DNA of 64,000 nucleotides from Rutidosis leptorrhynchoides (GCF_046630445.1 NC_092335.1:35924501-35988500), one strand, 5' to 3'; shown: positions 49,678 to 62,879, numbered from the stretch's first letter. Program-made: numbers and translations. Notes: generated by a model from the letters alone, not told the origin.

Positions 49678-50275
49678 AGAGGCGGAGCCAGAAAATATTT
49701 TCAGTGGTGGCACAGATAATAAATTTACTTTATATATATATTTAGAGTAAAATTTAACGTAACTAAAATATCAATAAAAGAAAAGTTTAATATTAAGAAT
49801 TTAGGTGTTATTTTTAATTTCAATGATAATAATGATGTTTAACCAAAATTTAATACTACAGCTTCTTTTTGCATTTTAAAAAACGTATACAATTAAAAAA
49901 GAAAAACATAAAAACAAATGTTAGATTGTAATATTGATTTCTAAGTATACTTATAATCAAAAGCTTATTACTTAAAAATAAAGGGGTGAAAAGTTAAAAG
50001 ATTACATTTCAGTAGGGGTGTAAGAGAAAAAGAGTCAAAAGTGTTTACAATGTGTGCAATTGTGATTGGCTATGGGACATATGGGGTCTTCTTCCCCACC
50101 AAACCAAATTTACGCTCTCCTCCATGAAAACTCAAATTCTCAGTTTTTTTTTTTTGTAACTACAGTCAACAAATATTATCTACCAATTAATTTTTGGATG
50201 TATCGAATCGCTAATTTATTTACCATTTTCAGTGGTGGCACGTGCACCCACTAACTACTAAGTGGTTCCGCCCCT
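49678..50275. mobile_element. MITE, MULE-type (598 bp)
   Basis: Flanked by a perfect 10-bp direct repeat GAATCCTTTT (49668-49677 and 50276-50285). Ends are AGAGGCGGAGCCAG and its inverted counterpart TGGTTCCGCCCCT, short imperfect terminal inverted repeats. The inner repeat CAGTGGTGGCAC is present near both ends but in the same orientation. No transposase. A target duplication of 9-10 bp suggests mobilisation by a Mutator-type transposase. Confidence 0.82.
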
Positions 50276-50285
50276 GAATCCTTTT

Positions 50286-50910
50286 TGCTCGATGAAGCCA
50301 TAACCACCAAGAACTAGCAAATCAAAACCGTTTCTCTCTCACTATCGTTTCCTTCTATTTCTGTTCAAAGCACTAAACCAACACCTTTGTATTCTACTAC
50401 ATACTTTTCTTTTCGTGACCCTGTTGCTACTTCTTTCTGGGTTATACCCAACGAAATTATGTTGATACATGAAGTAATCGGGTCATTTTAAGAGATAAAA
50501 GGGAAGTATATATATTCACAATTCAAAGCTTTGTAGAAGTAGATATGTGGAATATTAAATTGTCTTACTTTATTAATCTCCAAGAAAAAGAGTTATGCAA
50601 GTGGTAGTACTATGGCCGACCACTTAAAAGTTCATCTAATTCAGTACATGTATGCATATAGCAAGTCAATACAAAGCAAAACATGCTCGTATGTAATCTG
50701 ATTTATTGGATACTCAAGCATAATACCAAATTCCGAAATATACAATCACACAAGATACATAAATTCAAATGTCCACTATTCCGATGTATAAACATAAAGG
50801 TCATATAATGACCATGACCATAGTTATGAAACAATAAGTTAAATATTATGGTTTAAGCAAAGCAGCTACAGTATATACAACGATAGTAGAATAATATAAT
50901 CTCAAATTCA
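50286..50910. other. Non-coding copia E internal or host sequence
   Basis: AT-rich, no gene seen. It follows the MITE and ends where the second duplicated block starts (50911). Confidence 0.4.
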
Positions 50911-53900
50911 ATAATTATCATTATGCGTTCATATTAAGAAAGCACTACATCATGTTAGGTCATAAAATATAAATAAATATATAGAGAGATATATATATAA
51001 ACCAAATTGTCAAGAATGATCACTAATCATATAAAGCCGCCAACAACGATTAATGCTTCCTCCTTTTAAAAGTCATGATCAATATTTTTAAGTATAAATA
51101 TAATAATCTATATAAATCATCATAAAGTAGCATGACTCATGTTTAGAATTATTATATATGTGTATCTTTATACAACAAGTAATTCTAAAGCTACTATAGT
51201 ATACATCCATACATCTACAGCAATCTAAAGATTAAATAAATCATAGTGGACAATTATTGGCCGGACATGCATATACTTTTATGATCATAGTGAATTTAAT
51301 ATTTTAAACGTCCAATCATATCCTATTCTGATTTATGTAATCAATATATCGATATATCATTTTAAAGATCCACTTATCTTCATACTGGTAATCATAGTGG
51401 ATATATTACAATCACAATGATCATCACTATATTATTATAATAATATTTGTTTCATCAACATTCATAATCAGCTTTAAAGCAAACATCCTATGGTTTAATG
51501 AGAAAAGGAATTCTCGAACATAAGTATTACGCAAATCAACAGTTCATAATCTCAAGTAATATGTTTTACGCAAACAGTAGGTTAACAGAAGATGATCATA
51601 ATCGATTTAATAACAGTTTATTAGCGATTAATACACACACATAATCTGTACATCAGCAGTTTAAAAACAACAAATATAATTTGTTAACAGCATATAATAT
51701 CGATAAGCTCATCAACAACTTACGGCATCAGTTTATTGAAATTCAGTTTCGTAAGAAAACAATAATCTGTTTAAGTTTGTAGGTAAATATGTATATGAAA
51801 CTGAAACAATTATGCATATTATCACAAACGTAATAATAAGAACAAAAGGATAGAACGATCTAACCGAATTGAAGGTTGAACCGGGCTTGTGTTTGACACA
51901 ATTCCCTTAAACAGATTCTGCGTCTGTTCCCAGGGTACACCGGTCCGAAGCAGCGTACTGCCGGACTTGAACACTTGCCTTGATTAGTGACTTGTACTTG
52001 CTTAGATAAACCTTGATTATACGGAGCACTTCGTGCTGATAACGTGTTATAATTCAGTAGGCTTATAACTACCTTTAGTGGATTGGTTCTTGAATATAGA
52101 CTTTGAAAATCTTAAGAACAAGAGTATATGAGTAAAGAGAGAAAGGAAGAAACACTATGGATGTAAGTGTGAGAAATGGTACGTCTTTACAAGCATAACT
52201 CATGGGTATTTATACTACAAAAAGATACTATGGAAGTGACCCCAAGTTGACTATAAAATTGTACCAAAATTGACTATCCATACTTGCATTATTGTAGTTC
52301 CATACTTGCACAATTATTATCATAACACTCCCCCTTGGATAGCAATTTTGTTTGTTAAAGATCAACTGTAAGTTACTGCCTCGTTAAAAACCTTGGCCAA
52401 AGAAAAACCCAGTGGGATAAAAACTTTAGCTAAGGGAAAAAGAGTGCAGCATATAGTTGACTCCCCCTCAAGTAGACATTGCTGAGCTGTTACATCTTTT
52501 GAACTTGCCTCATGCCAATATTGTGAACATGCGTTCTGAAAATAGCAGTTGAAAGTGCTTTGGTGAAAAGATCAGCAGAGTTTTGATGGATTGAACATAT
52601 ATCATTTCAATCTAGTTGTCCTTAATGATGTCTTGAGTGTATGAGAAGAATCTAGGAGGTATGTGTTTTGTTCGGTCACTTTTGATATATCATTCTTTCA
52701 TTTGTGCTATGCAAGCTGCATTATCTTCATAGATAGATGTTGGACTTTTATCGGGTTCTAGTCCACAAGAATAAGTAATGAGTTGTGTCATTGATCTCAA
52801 CCAAAAACATTCCCAAGTAGCTTCATGTAATGCAATCACTTCGGCATGATTTGATGATGTTGCAACAAGTGTTTGTTTTTTTAGAACGCCATGATATTGC
52901 AGTACCTCCATTTAGGAATACATATCCAGTTTGAGATTTAGCTTTATGTGGATCAGATAAATAACCTGCATCTGCATAACCAACCAAAACTTGTTTTGAT
53001 TCGTTAGAATAAAATAATCCTAAATCGGTAGTTCCTCGAAGGTATCGAAATATGTGTTTGATCTCATTTCAGTGTCTTTTGGTAGGAGCAGAGCTGAACC
53101 TTACCAACAAATTAACTGCAAAAGAAATGTCAGGTCTTGTATAATTTGTAAGATATACATAAGAGCTCCAATTGCCCTAAGTTATGGTACTTCTGGTCCC
53201 AGAATATCTTCATGATCTTCACATGGACGAAATGGATCAGCTTCAACATTGAGTGATCTAACAACCATAGGAGTACTTAATGGTTTTGTCTTGTCCATAT
53301 TAAAATGTTTCAAAATCTTTTCAGTATATGTTGTTTGATGTACAAGTAAACCATTAGGCATATGCTCAATTTGTAAACCAAGGTAATACTTGGTTTTTCC
53401 GAGATCTTTCATTTCAAATTCTTTCTTTAGAAGTTGAATGGCTTCATGGATCTCTTTATTTGTACCTATGATGTTAAGATCATCAACATAGATAGCTATG
53501 ATCACATATCTGGATGTTGTTTTCTTAATGAAAACACAAGGGCAAGTAAGATTATTTGTATACCATTTGCTTATCAAGTAATAACTTAATCGGTTATACC
53601 ACATACGTCCCGATTGTTTTAACCCATATAAAGATCTTTGTAATTTAATCGAATACATTTCTTTGGGTTTTGCATTTGATGCTTCTGGTACCTTAAATCC
53701 TTCAGGTATCTTCATATATATATCACTATCAAGTGATCCATATAGATAAGCAGTCACAACATCCATGAGATGCATTTCTAAATTTTTAGAAACTGTCAGG
53801 CTGATTAAGTATCTAAAAGTAATTGCATCCATAACAGGAGAATAAGTTTTCTCATAATCAATTCCTGGTCTTTGAGAGAAATCTTGAGTTACAAGTCTGA

Positions 53901-54586
53901 CGTTACCTTGTAAGTTCATTTTTCTTATTTCCTTTTCGAATTAAAATTCATTTGTATCCCATACATTTCACATCTTTAAAAGTGATAATGATTGATCCGA
54001 AAACTTTTCTTTTATTGAGAGATTCTAATTCAGCTCGTATTGCTCCTTTCAATTGAGCTCAGTCATGTATATTTTGACACTCAATGACAAATTTTGGTTC
54101 TAGATCATCATCTTTATTCATGATGTCATTATATGAAAAATTCTTATCAATATTTGTCATTCCGTTTCGGTTCCATAATATTGCATAATTTATTGCAATT
54201 TCTGTATTTATTATCAATATCCTCTGCAGAAGGAGTATTGATATTTGGTTCTTCTTGAACACTTTATTTTACCTCATTATCAGCTGATTTTATTTTTGAG
54301 GATTTTTATCTTCGGAACCAATTGATCTTCCACGTTTCATACGTGGCAAAGACTCAAGAGTGATATTATTGCCAGCTTTTGGAATTTCAATTCGAGCTGG
54401 AGCATTTACTGCTATTATATATGATTTAGTCACTCTTTTTGTATCTTTAAATGCAACACGTAATCGATTTGCAAGTTTCTTGCATATGCATTATTTTTGA
54501 ACTTTCGTTTCACATTCTTTTGTGCGAGGATCAAGATACCTTAATTGATGTTCACACCATGAAACATCATTTTATTTTTTTTTTTT
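50911..54586. repeat. Direct duplication, copy 2 (3.7 kb)
   Basis: Near-identical to 45152-48826. Unlike copy 1 it continues past 54586 into linker and integrase sequence, so this side holds the longer parent arrangement. Confidence 0.95.
52045..52327 (-). mobile_element. Copia LTR D (minus)
   Basis: Same as LTR C at offset 5759, with PBS at 52031-52044 and PPT on its right. Confidence 0.85.
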
Positions 54587-54990
54587 CATTTCTCCCCCTA
54601 ATCTAGGAAATAATTTTTTTCATTAAAATGACAATTAGCAAAACGTGCTGTAAAAACATCACCCGTCATGAGTTCAATATATCTTATAATTGAAGATGTT
54701 TCATATCCAATATATATATCCCCATCCTCCTTTGAGGGCTCATTTAGTGCGTTGTGGTTGTGTAACTAGAATATACACTGCACAATCAAATGTTCTAATG
54801 GTGGGAAATATTTAGCTCTCGGCCAAAATCAAGTTGTAGGGGAGAATATTTATGAGTTGCACTTTGTCAAAAGTGAAATAATATCGCAGCATGTAAATTT
54901 GCATGTCCCCATATATATCACCTTGAATTCTTTCAAGAAACATTGGTGATTCTTTCTCAATGTGTTTTTCATTAATCACCATATGTGCTT
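52480..54990 (-). pseudogene. Copia D pol remnant
   Basis: RNase H (52911-52690 and flanks; an extra T at about 52878 breaks its frame), RT (53919-53182, same garbled start), decayed linker, then integrase end and the KESPMFLKRIQGDIYG start with the same core deletion junction as copy A (54905-54912). It shares RT-start lesions with A and C, so all three descend from one already defective copy. Confidence 0.88.
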
Positions 54991-55430
54991 TTCATTAATC
55001 ACCATATGTGCTTTTAATTAATGGTTTTTCATTAATCACCATATGTGGTTTTCATTAATCACCATATGTACTTTTTCATTAATTACCATATGTACTTTTT
55101 CATTAATCACCATAGTACTTTTTCATTAATCACCAAATGTACTTTTTCATTAATCACCATATGTGCTTTTCATTATATATCCTTTTCACCATATGCGCTT
55201 TTAATCATATGCGCTGCGCTTTTCATCATATGCGCTGTTTTTTTCATCATATGCGCTTTTAATCATATGCGCTGCGCTATTCATCATATGCGCTTTTTAT
55301 CATATGCACTTTTAATCATATGCGCTGCGCTTTTCATCATATGCGCTTTTAATCATATGCGCTGCGCTTTTAATCATATGCGCTTTTAATCATATGCGCT
55401 GCACTTTTCATCATATGCGCTTTTCGGTGC
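54962..55430. repeat. Tandem repeats in copia D (two types)
   Basis: 54962-55165: about eight units like those at 40985-41262 (CACCATATGTGCTTTTCATT). 55190-55430: a derived array of CATATGCGCT units joined by GCGCTTTTCAT or TTTTAAT, 13-27 bp apart. Confidence 0.92.
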
Positions 55431-55440
55431 TACATAGGTA

Positions 55441-55789
55441 TTTCTCATTTCCGGTTATCATTGACTGATAATCATATCCATTATGATATATTTCAGAGAA
55501 ACTTAACAATTTCTCTTTGATTTGGGAGAAAACAAAGCATTGTTTATCAGAAAATTCGTACCATTTGGTAATATGAATTTTTGCCTTTTTCGTTCCTTAT
55601 ATCAAGTTTGCAAGACCTGATATAGTATTTATAATTCCTTCATTTGATTTAAATCAATGAAATATTTCTTAGATTTGATCATAGTGTGTATGTTACCACT
55701 ATCTGCAAACAAGTTACATATATAATATATGATATAAAGTATCAATTATTATAACAACCTTGAAAAGCACGTATATAAATATTGTTTTT
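55441..55789. other. Unassigned spacer
   Basis: Between the copia repeats and the LTR cluster. AT-rich, no ORF or recognised repeat. Confidence 0.4.
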
Positions 55790-57060
55790 GAAACTATGGG
55801 GTGAGACACATGCTTGCTTTTAAATTTTTAACATGCAATATTTTAATAACTGTTTTACAATATTTATATACGTGAATTTCATAGCCCCACTTTTTACTAT
55901 TTCATTACTTTTTGAAACTATGGGGTGAGACACATGCGTGCTTTTAAATTTTTAACATGCAATATTTTAATAACTGTTTTACAATATTTATATACGTGAA
56001 TTTCATAGCCCCACTTTTTACTATTTCATTACTTTTTGAAACTATGGGGTGAGACACATGCGTGCTTTTAAATTTTTAACATGCAATATTTTAATAACTG
56101 TTTTACAATATTTATATACGTGAATTCATAGCCCCACTTTTTACTATTTCATAACTGTTTTATAACTTTTGGGGTGAGAATACATGCACAACTTTTATAA
56201 CTGTTTTACACGTATTAACTATTAAATTGTGATATGTTGGGCTATGACCAGCAAGCCCCCAACCGATAAGTATAAACGATAACTTGTTACGGGGTAAACT
56301 TGAAAGTCTAGTCTAAATATCAGTACTTACACGTATCAACTATTAAACTATGATATGTTGGGCTATGACCAGCAAGCCCCCAACCGACAAGTATAAACTA
56401 TAACTTGACACGGGGTAAACTTGAAAGTCTAGTCTAAATATCAGTACCAACTGTTAAAACTATGCTATACCCGGCTATGTCCGACTAAGTCCCTACAGTG
56501 ATATTTTTAAGTGCTGCGGCATGCTTATTTATTGGGGGTAGGCCTATCGGGAGTAACGTCCCCGATACATTTGACTAAGTCTTTGTATTACTTGATAATG
56601 AAATTAAACCGACAAGGACAGACACAACTTGTCATGGGGCAAACTTGAATGTTTAGTCTAAATATCACGCACTGGCATAACTTTTGGATCTGCGAGATCT
56701 ACTTTTTGATCCTGCGGGAGATCAACGTTACAAACTAAATCTTGTGGTCTAAAACAACGATAACTACTTTTGTTAAACCTATGAACTTCACTCAACCTTT
56801 TTGGTTGACACTTTAGCATGTTTTGTCTCAGGTGCTGTTTGATTCAAGCTTTCTTATCTACTACTTATGTGATGCTACTTGGACTTAGGATCAAGAGATA
56901 TCATCCAGTTATTACTTTTTAACATGTTATAATAAACACCAAAATTACACCTATCGTTATTGTTCTACACTATAACCCAATAGGCTAATATAAACTATAA
57001 TATAACGTGTCTTTATTATAATAAAATGTTATATTATAAATTTAAGCTAAATATTGTAAA
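55790..57060 (+). mobile_element. Gypsy LTR piece 1 (plus)
   Basis: Begins with three 124-bp tandem units (starts 55790, 55914, 56038; GAAACTATGGGGTGAGACAC) and two units of about 121 bp (CACGTATTAACTATTAAA type, 56210 and 56331). It then runs through GTAGGCCTATCGGGAGTAAC to GCATGTTTTGTCTCAGGTG (56816), the motif near LTR 3' ends also seen in E1 and E2. Its 5' part is missing. Confidence 0.75.
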
Positions 57061-58558
57061 ACAGGATTAAAAAGTAGATCTCGCAGATCCAAAAGTTATG
57101 CCAGTGCGTGATATTTAGACTAAACGTTCAAGTTTGCCCCATGACAAGTTGTGTCTGTCCTTGTCGGTTTAAATTTCATTATCAAGTAATATAAAGACTG
57201 AGTCAAATGTATCGGGGACGTTACTCCCGATAGGCCTACCCCCAATAAATAAGCATGCCGCAGCACTTAAAAATATCACTGTAGGGACTTAGTCGGACGT
57301 AGCCGGGTATAGCATAGTTTTAGCAGTTGGTACTTGTGTCTAAATTGTAAATAGTAAAAGCAGCATGTGTCTCACCCCAAATAAGTTAAATAAGTTCGCT
57401 AGCAATAAAGAGTGGGGCTATGAATTCACGTATATAAATATTGTAAAACAGTTATTAAAATATTGCATGTAAAAATTTAAAAGCAAGCATGTGTCTCACC
57501 CCATAGTTTCAAAACAGTAATGAAATAGTAAAAAGTGGGGCTATGAAATTCACCTTAGTAAGTAGAGAGAGTTATTCCTCGGAATAGAGAGTTGAACGAG
57601 TGAGCAGGAAAGTCAACCTATTGACATTTAAGAGTAGTTAAGTGTTTTGCCCATGTTTAAGTTTAAGTATGTGTTTAAGTATAGTTTGTTTTACTAAGTT
57701 TCTATTCCTAGTAAGTTACTATTTTTATAAAGTTTCTATTTTTAGAAAGTTTCTTATTTTACTAAGTTTCTATGACTAGAGAGTTTCTACTTTTATGAGT
57801 GTTTCCATTTTAGGATACTTGCCGTATTAGATAAGCTTCCAATCACCCCTTTTCCTTCGAATGGCTAATTTAGATCTAGGGGCTTGAGCCATAGGACCCT
57901 TTAAATCGGAAATCCAAACTCTCTGCCTAGAATCTCATAGAAACCATTCGTCAAGAAAGTTTGAAGATCTATACATCTCTAATACATATCCCAAAATGTT
58001 TTTGTGCTACAATATAAGTAGTAGGTTATAGGTGCTAGTAATAGTAATAGTGTATACATGTTAAGTACTAGTATAAGTAGTATTAGGGTTTCATTAATTA
58101 GGGTTAGTTAATTAAAGTAGTAATTAATAACTAGGGTTTAGTAATTAATGTCCTAGGGTTTCATAAATGTTTAGAGTTTAATTAATTAGGGTTTAAGAAT
58201 TATAGTTTAGGTGTAATTAGGGTTTAAGGTTTTAATATGTATATGTATATATAATTCGTATATATATGTATATATATAATATATTTTTTTACATGTATAT
58301 ATGTATATATAAATCTTGGTGTGTTTATGTATATACTTATGAATAACAAGTTTATAATATGAATATGAATTAACAAAGATCAAAGTTTATGTAAATAGTT
58401 TAGGGTTTATGTTATACCTTTGAAGATTCAAGATAATTAACAAAGAAAAGATGAACACGATGAAGATGGAAGATCAAAGCCTTGAAAATCTTGAAGAACT
58501 CCTTGAAGATTCTTGAAGAACACGAAGAACAAGCTTGAAGATTCGAATACCACAAGAG
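57061..58558 (-). mobile_element. Gypsy LTR piece 2 (minus), left palindrome arm
   Basis: Reverse complement of the middle of piece 1, followed by the 5' part of this LTR family (GTAAGTAGAGAGAGTTATTC, telobox-rich stretch at about 58080-58220, GAAGATGGAAGATCAAAGCC). Matches piece 4 (60838-61950) in the same orientation, except for one extra 124-bp unit and the region left of it. Confidence 0.8.
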
Positions 58559-58680
58559 TGACTAATATTATACTTATTTTAAATATGCCTCATATAAATA
58601 TTATATGAGATTATAGTTACCAATAACTAATATTATAATTATAGTTATAAACACCTATAGATAAGCTTTCTCTATATCCC
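58529..58680. other. Palindrome spacer
   Basis: 152 bp between the two arms. The first 30 bp still match piece 4; the rest is AT-rich and unlike it. Confidence 0.8.
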
Positions 58681-60730
58681 TCTTCGTGTTCTTCAAGAAT
58701 CTTCAAGGAGTTCTTCAAGATTTTCAAGGCTTTGATCTTCCATCTTCATCGTGTTCATCTTTTCTTTGTTAATTATCTTGAATCTTCAAAGGTATAACAT
58801 AAACCCTAAACTATTTACATAAACTTTGATCTTTGATAATTCATATTCATATTATAAACTTGTTATTCATAAGTATATACATAAACACACCTAGATTTAT
58901 ATATACATATATACATGTAAAAAAAATATTTTTATATATATATATATACATATATATACGAATTATATATACATATACATATTAAAACCTTAAACCCTAA
59001 TTACACCTAAACTATAATTCTTAAACCCTAATTAATTAAACTCTAAACATTTATGAAACCCTAGGACATTAATTACTAAACCCTAGTTATTAATTACTAC
59101 TTTAATTAACTAACCCTAATTAATGAAACCCTAATACTACTTATACTAGTACTTAACATGTATACACTATTACTATTACTAGCACCTATAACCTACTAAT
59201 TATATTGTAGCACAAAAACATTTTGGGATATGTATTAGAGATGTATAGATCTTCGAACTTTCTTGACGAATGGTTTCTACGAGATTCTAGGCAGAGGGTT
59301 TGGATTTCCGATTTAAAGGGTCCTATGGCTCAAGCCCCTAGATCTAAATTAGCCATTCGAAGGGAAAGGGGTGATTGGAAGCTTATCTAATACGGCAAGT
59401 ATCCTAAAATGGAAACACTCATAAAAGTAGAAACTCTCTAGTCATAGAAACTTAGTAAAATAAGAAACTTTCTAAAAATAGAAACTTTATAAAAATAGTA
59501 ACTTACTAGGAATAGAAACTTAGTAAAACAAACTATACTTAAACACATACTTAAACTTAAACATGGGCAAAACACTTAACTACTCTTAAATGTCAATAGG
59601 TTGACTTTCCTGCTCACTCGTTCAACTCTCTATTCCGAGGAATAACTCTCTCTACTTACTAAGGTGAATTTCATAGCCCCACTTTTTACTATTTCATTAC
59701 TTTTTGAAACTATGGGGTGAGACACATGCGTGCTTTTAAATTTTTAACATGCAATATTTTAATAACTGTTTTACAATATTTATATACGTGAATTTCATAG
59801 CCCCACTTTTTACTATTTCATTACTTTTTGAAACTATGGGGTGAGACACATGCGTGCTTTTAAATTTTTAACATGCAATATTTTAATAACTGTTTTACAA
59901 TATTTATATACGTGAATTCATAGCCCCACTTTTTACTATTTCATAACTGTTTTATAACTTTTGGGGTGAGAATACATGCACAACTTTTATAACTGTTTTA
60001 CACGTATTAACTATTAAATTGTGATATGTTGGGCTATGACCAGCAAGCCCCCAACCGATAAGTATAAACGATAACTTGTTACGGGGTAAACTTGAAAGTC
60101 TAGTCTAAATATCAGTACTTACACGTATCAACTATTAAACTATGATATGTTGGGCTATGACCAGCAAGCCCCCAACCGACAAGTATAAACTATAACTTGA
60201 CACGGGGTAAACTTGAAAGTCTAGTCTAAATATCAGTACCAACTGTTAAAACTATGCTATACCCAGCTATGTCTGACTAAGTCCCTACAGTGATATTTTT
60301 AAGTGCTGCGGCATACTTATTTATTGGGGGTAGGCCTATCGGGAGTAACGTCCCCGATACATTTGACTCAGTCTTTGTATTACTTGATAATGAAATTTAA
60401 ACCGACAAGGACAGACACAACTTGTCATGGGGCAAACTTGAACGTTTAGTCTAAATATCACGCACTGGCATAACTTTTGGATCTGCGAGATCTACTTTTT
60501 AATCCTGCGGGAGATCAACTTTACAACTAAATCTTGTGGTCTAAAAATAATTAAAAGTATAGACACTTTAGCATGTTTTGTCTCAGGTGCTGTTTGATTC
60601 AAGCTTTCTTATCTACTACTTATGTGATGCTACCTGGACTTAGGATCAAGAGATATCGCATTTATTACTTAATGATTAATAAACCTTTAGATGTAATTAA
60701 ACTGTGAATTATAATATACTATAATCATTG
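58681..60730 (+). mobile_element. Gypsy LTR piece 3 (plus), right palindrome arm
   Basis: Inverted copy of 58528 leftward with only rare mismatches to about 59670, then two 124-bp units (59706, 59830), two units of about 121 bp, and the LTR 3' part with GCATGTTTTGTCTCAGGTG (60571). Its last 60-120 bp before 60838 are unassigned. Confidence 0.8.
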
Positions 60731-60837
60731 TAGCACAAACAAACCAAATTTAAAATATCAAAATATCATGGATAAAACGTGTCTACCGAAGATGCAAATA
60801 AGATACATATTTGTCATGGGACTTACATGGAAATTAT

Positions 60838-62582
60838 TGTTTGTAAATAGTAAAAGCAGCATGTGTCTCACCCCAAATAAGTTAAATAAGTTTGCTAGCA
60901 ATAAAGAGTGGGGCTATGAATTCACCTTAGTAAGTAGAGAGAGTTATTCCTCGGAATAGAGAGTTGAACGAGTGAGCAGGAAAGTCAACCTATTGACATT
61001 TAAGAGTAGTTAAGTGTTTTGCCCATGTTTAAGTTTAAGTATGTGTTTAAGTATAGTTTGTTTTACTAAGTTTCTATTCCTAGTAAGTTACTATTTTTAT
61101 AAAGTTTCTATTTTTAGAAAGTTTCTTATTTTACTAAGTTTCTATGACTAGAGAGTTTCTACTTTTATGAGTGTTTCCATTTTAGAATACTTGCCGTATT
61201 AGATAAGCTTCCAATCACCCCTTTCCCTTCGAATGGCTAATTTAGATCTAGGGGCTTGAGCCATAGGACCCTTTAAATCGGAAATCCAAACCCTCTGCCT
61301 AGAATCTCGTAGAAACCATTCGTCAAGAAAGTTCGAAGATCTATACATCTCTAATACATATCCCAAAATGTTTTTGTGCTACAATATAATTAGTAGGTTA
61401 TAGGTGCTAGTAATAGTAATAGTGTATACATGTTAAGTACTAGTATAAGTAGTATTAGGGTTTCATTAATTAGGGTTAGTTAATTAAAGTAGTAATTAAT
61501 AACTAGGGTTTAGTAATTAATGTCCTAGGGTTTCATAAATGTTTAGAGTTTAATTAATTAGGGTTTAAGAATTATAGTTTAGGTGTAATTAGGGTTTAAG
61601 GTTTTAATATGTATATGTATATATAATTCGTATATATATGTATATATATATATATATATATAAAAAAAAATATTTTTTTTACATGTATATATGTATATAT
61701 AAATCTAGGTGTGTTTATGTATATACTTATGAATAACAAGTTTATAATATGAATATGAATTATCAAAGATCAAAGTTTATGTAAATAGTTTAGGGTTTAT
61801 GTTATACCTTTGAAGATTCAAGATAATTAACAAAGAAAAGATGAACACGATGAAGATGGAAGATCAAAGCCTTGAAAATCTTGAAGAACTCCTTGAAGAT
61901 TCTTGAAGAACACGAAGAACAAGCTTGAAGATCCGAATACCACAAGAGAGGGAGAGGGAGAGATTGTTTTTGAGAGAGGATTTTGGTGTGATTTGTGAAT
62001 GAGAAACTAGGTGTTTATATAGTGCAAGTATTAGAGTGTTAGTCAACATAAGGATGTTCTAATTAATGATTTTATTTTGTTTTATAATTTTTAGTCAACA
62101 ATAGGTGGTACTAGTTTATAATTAGTCAACATAAGGATGTACTAGTTTACACTTTATTTTTAGTCAACATAAGGATGTAAGATTTTTTTAGTCTCATTAT
62201 TATTACTATTATTATTATTATTATTTTTACATTTACTACATGATAAGTATTATTTTCTTTTTACTAATTCATGACTTGTATATATTTAGTTCCCAATTGT
62301 TTTATTATTTATATAAATGTCACTTTTTATTTATTACTTATAGGTTATTAGTTATAATATTACATAAATGCATAAATTTTAATTAGCAGTGAGTGTTGAC
62401 TAACAGTTTATTATTTTCATCTTTTATTAACTTGTCAATTTTTGTACAAAGTTAATTAATATGTTTTCTAACTCTTAACACTTAACAATTGTTGATTAAA
62501 GTTTAATCATTAAGTTTTAATTATATTGTTTGGGCTTTTAATATTGGAAAAATATAGAATGGAAAAAATGAGGGTCGTTATA
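60838..62582 (-). mobile_element. Gypsy LTR piece 4 (minus), LTR 5' end next to pol tail
   Basis: Minus strand starts TATAACGACCCTC at 62582, right after a PPT (ACGGGGAGGTAC), matching the TGTGATGACCC starts of E2 with TG changed to TA. The 60838-61950 part repeats piece 2. The 61951-62570 part (AGTCAACATAAGGATGT repeated three times) is the LTR 5' region, missing in pieces 1-3. Confidence 0.8.
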
Positions 62583-62619
62583 GTACCTCCCCGTTATTGA
62601 AAACTTCGTCCCGAAGTTT

Positions 62620-62868
62620 TTAGGTAGTTTCCTCGTTTGCATCAGCAGTTGAGAAGAGATGGGGATATTTCCGTTTCATATGGTCTTTGCGTTCCCAGGT
62701 ATATTCGGGGCCTCTACGCGAATTCCAACGGACTTTAACGATAGGTATATTGCTTTTACGCGTTTGTTTGACCTCTCCTTCCATGATTTCTATAGGTTAT
62801 TCAACGAAGTGCATTTTATCATTAATGCGAATATCATTCAAAATGATGATGTTATACAAGTCATTTCA
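62620..62868 (-). pseudogene. Gypsy pol C-terminus with chromodomain
   Basis: The minus frame encodes DIRINDKMHFVE, a stop, PIEIMEGEVKQTRKS, VRWNSRRGPEYTWERKD and KRKYPHLF, ending at the TAA (62620-62622). This matches the chromodomain tails of E1 and E2. Sequence upstream of about 62870 no longer reads as integrase. Plus-strand frames at 62659 and 62687 are shadows. The TTCGGGACGAAGTTTT motif and PPT follow before piece 4, so it is the 3' end of a minus-oriented element. Confidence 0.88.
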
Positions 62869-62879
62869 GTAAATTAGAT

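Noticed and set aside
55190-55430. CATATGCGCT array as a CRISPR array
   Set aside because: Unit spacing is irregular and 'spacers' are short variants of the same sequence; it is a plant minisatellite.
58080-58220. TTAGGGTTT motifs as an interstitial telomere tract
   Set aside because: The motifs are scattered with unrelated spacers, not tandem TTTAGGG units, and lie inside LTR sequence.
62659-62877. Plus-strand frames at 62659 and 62687
   Set aside because: Antisense shadows of the minus-strand chromodomain pol tail.
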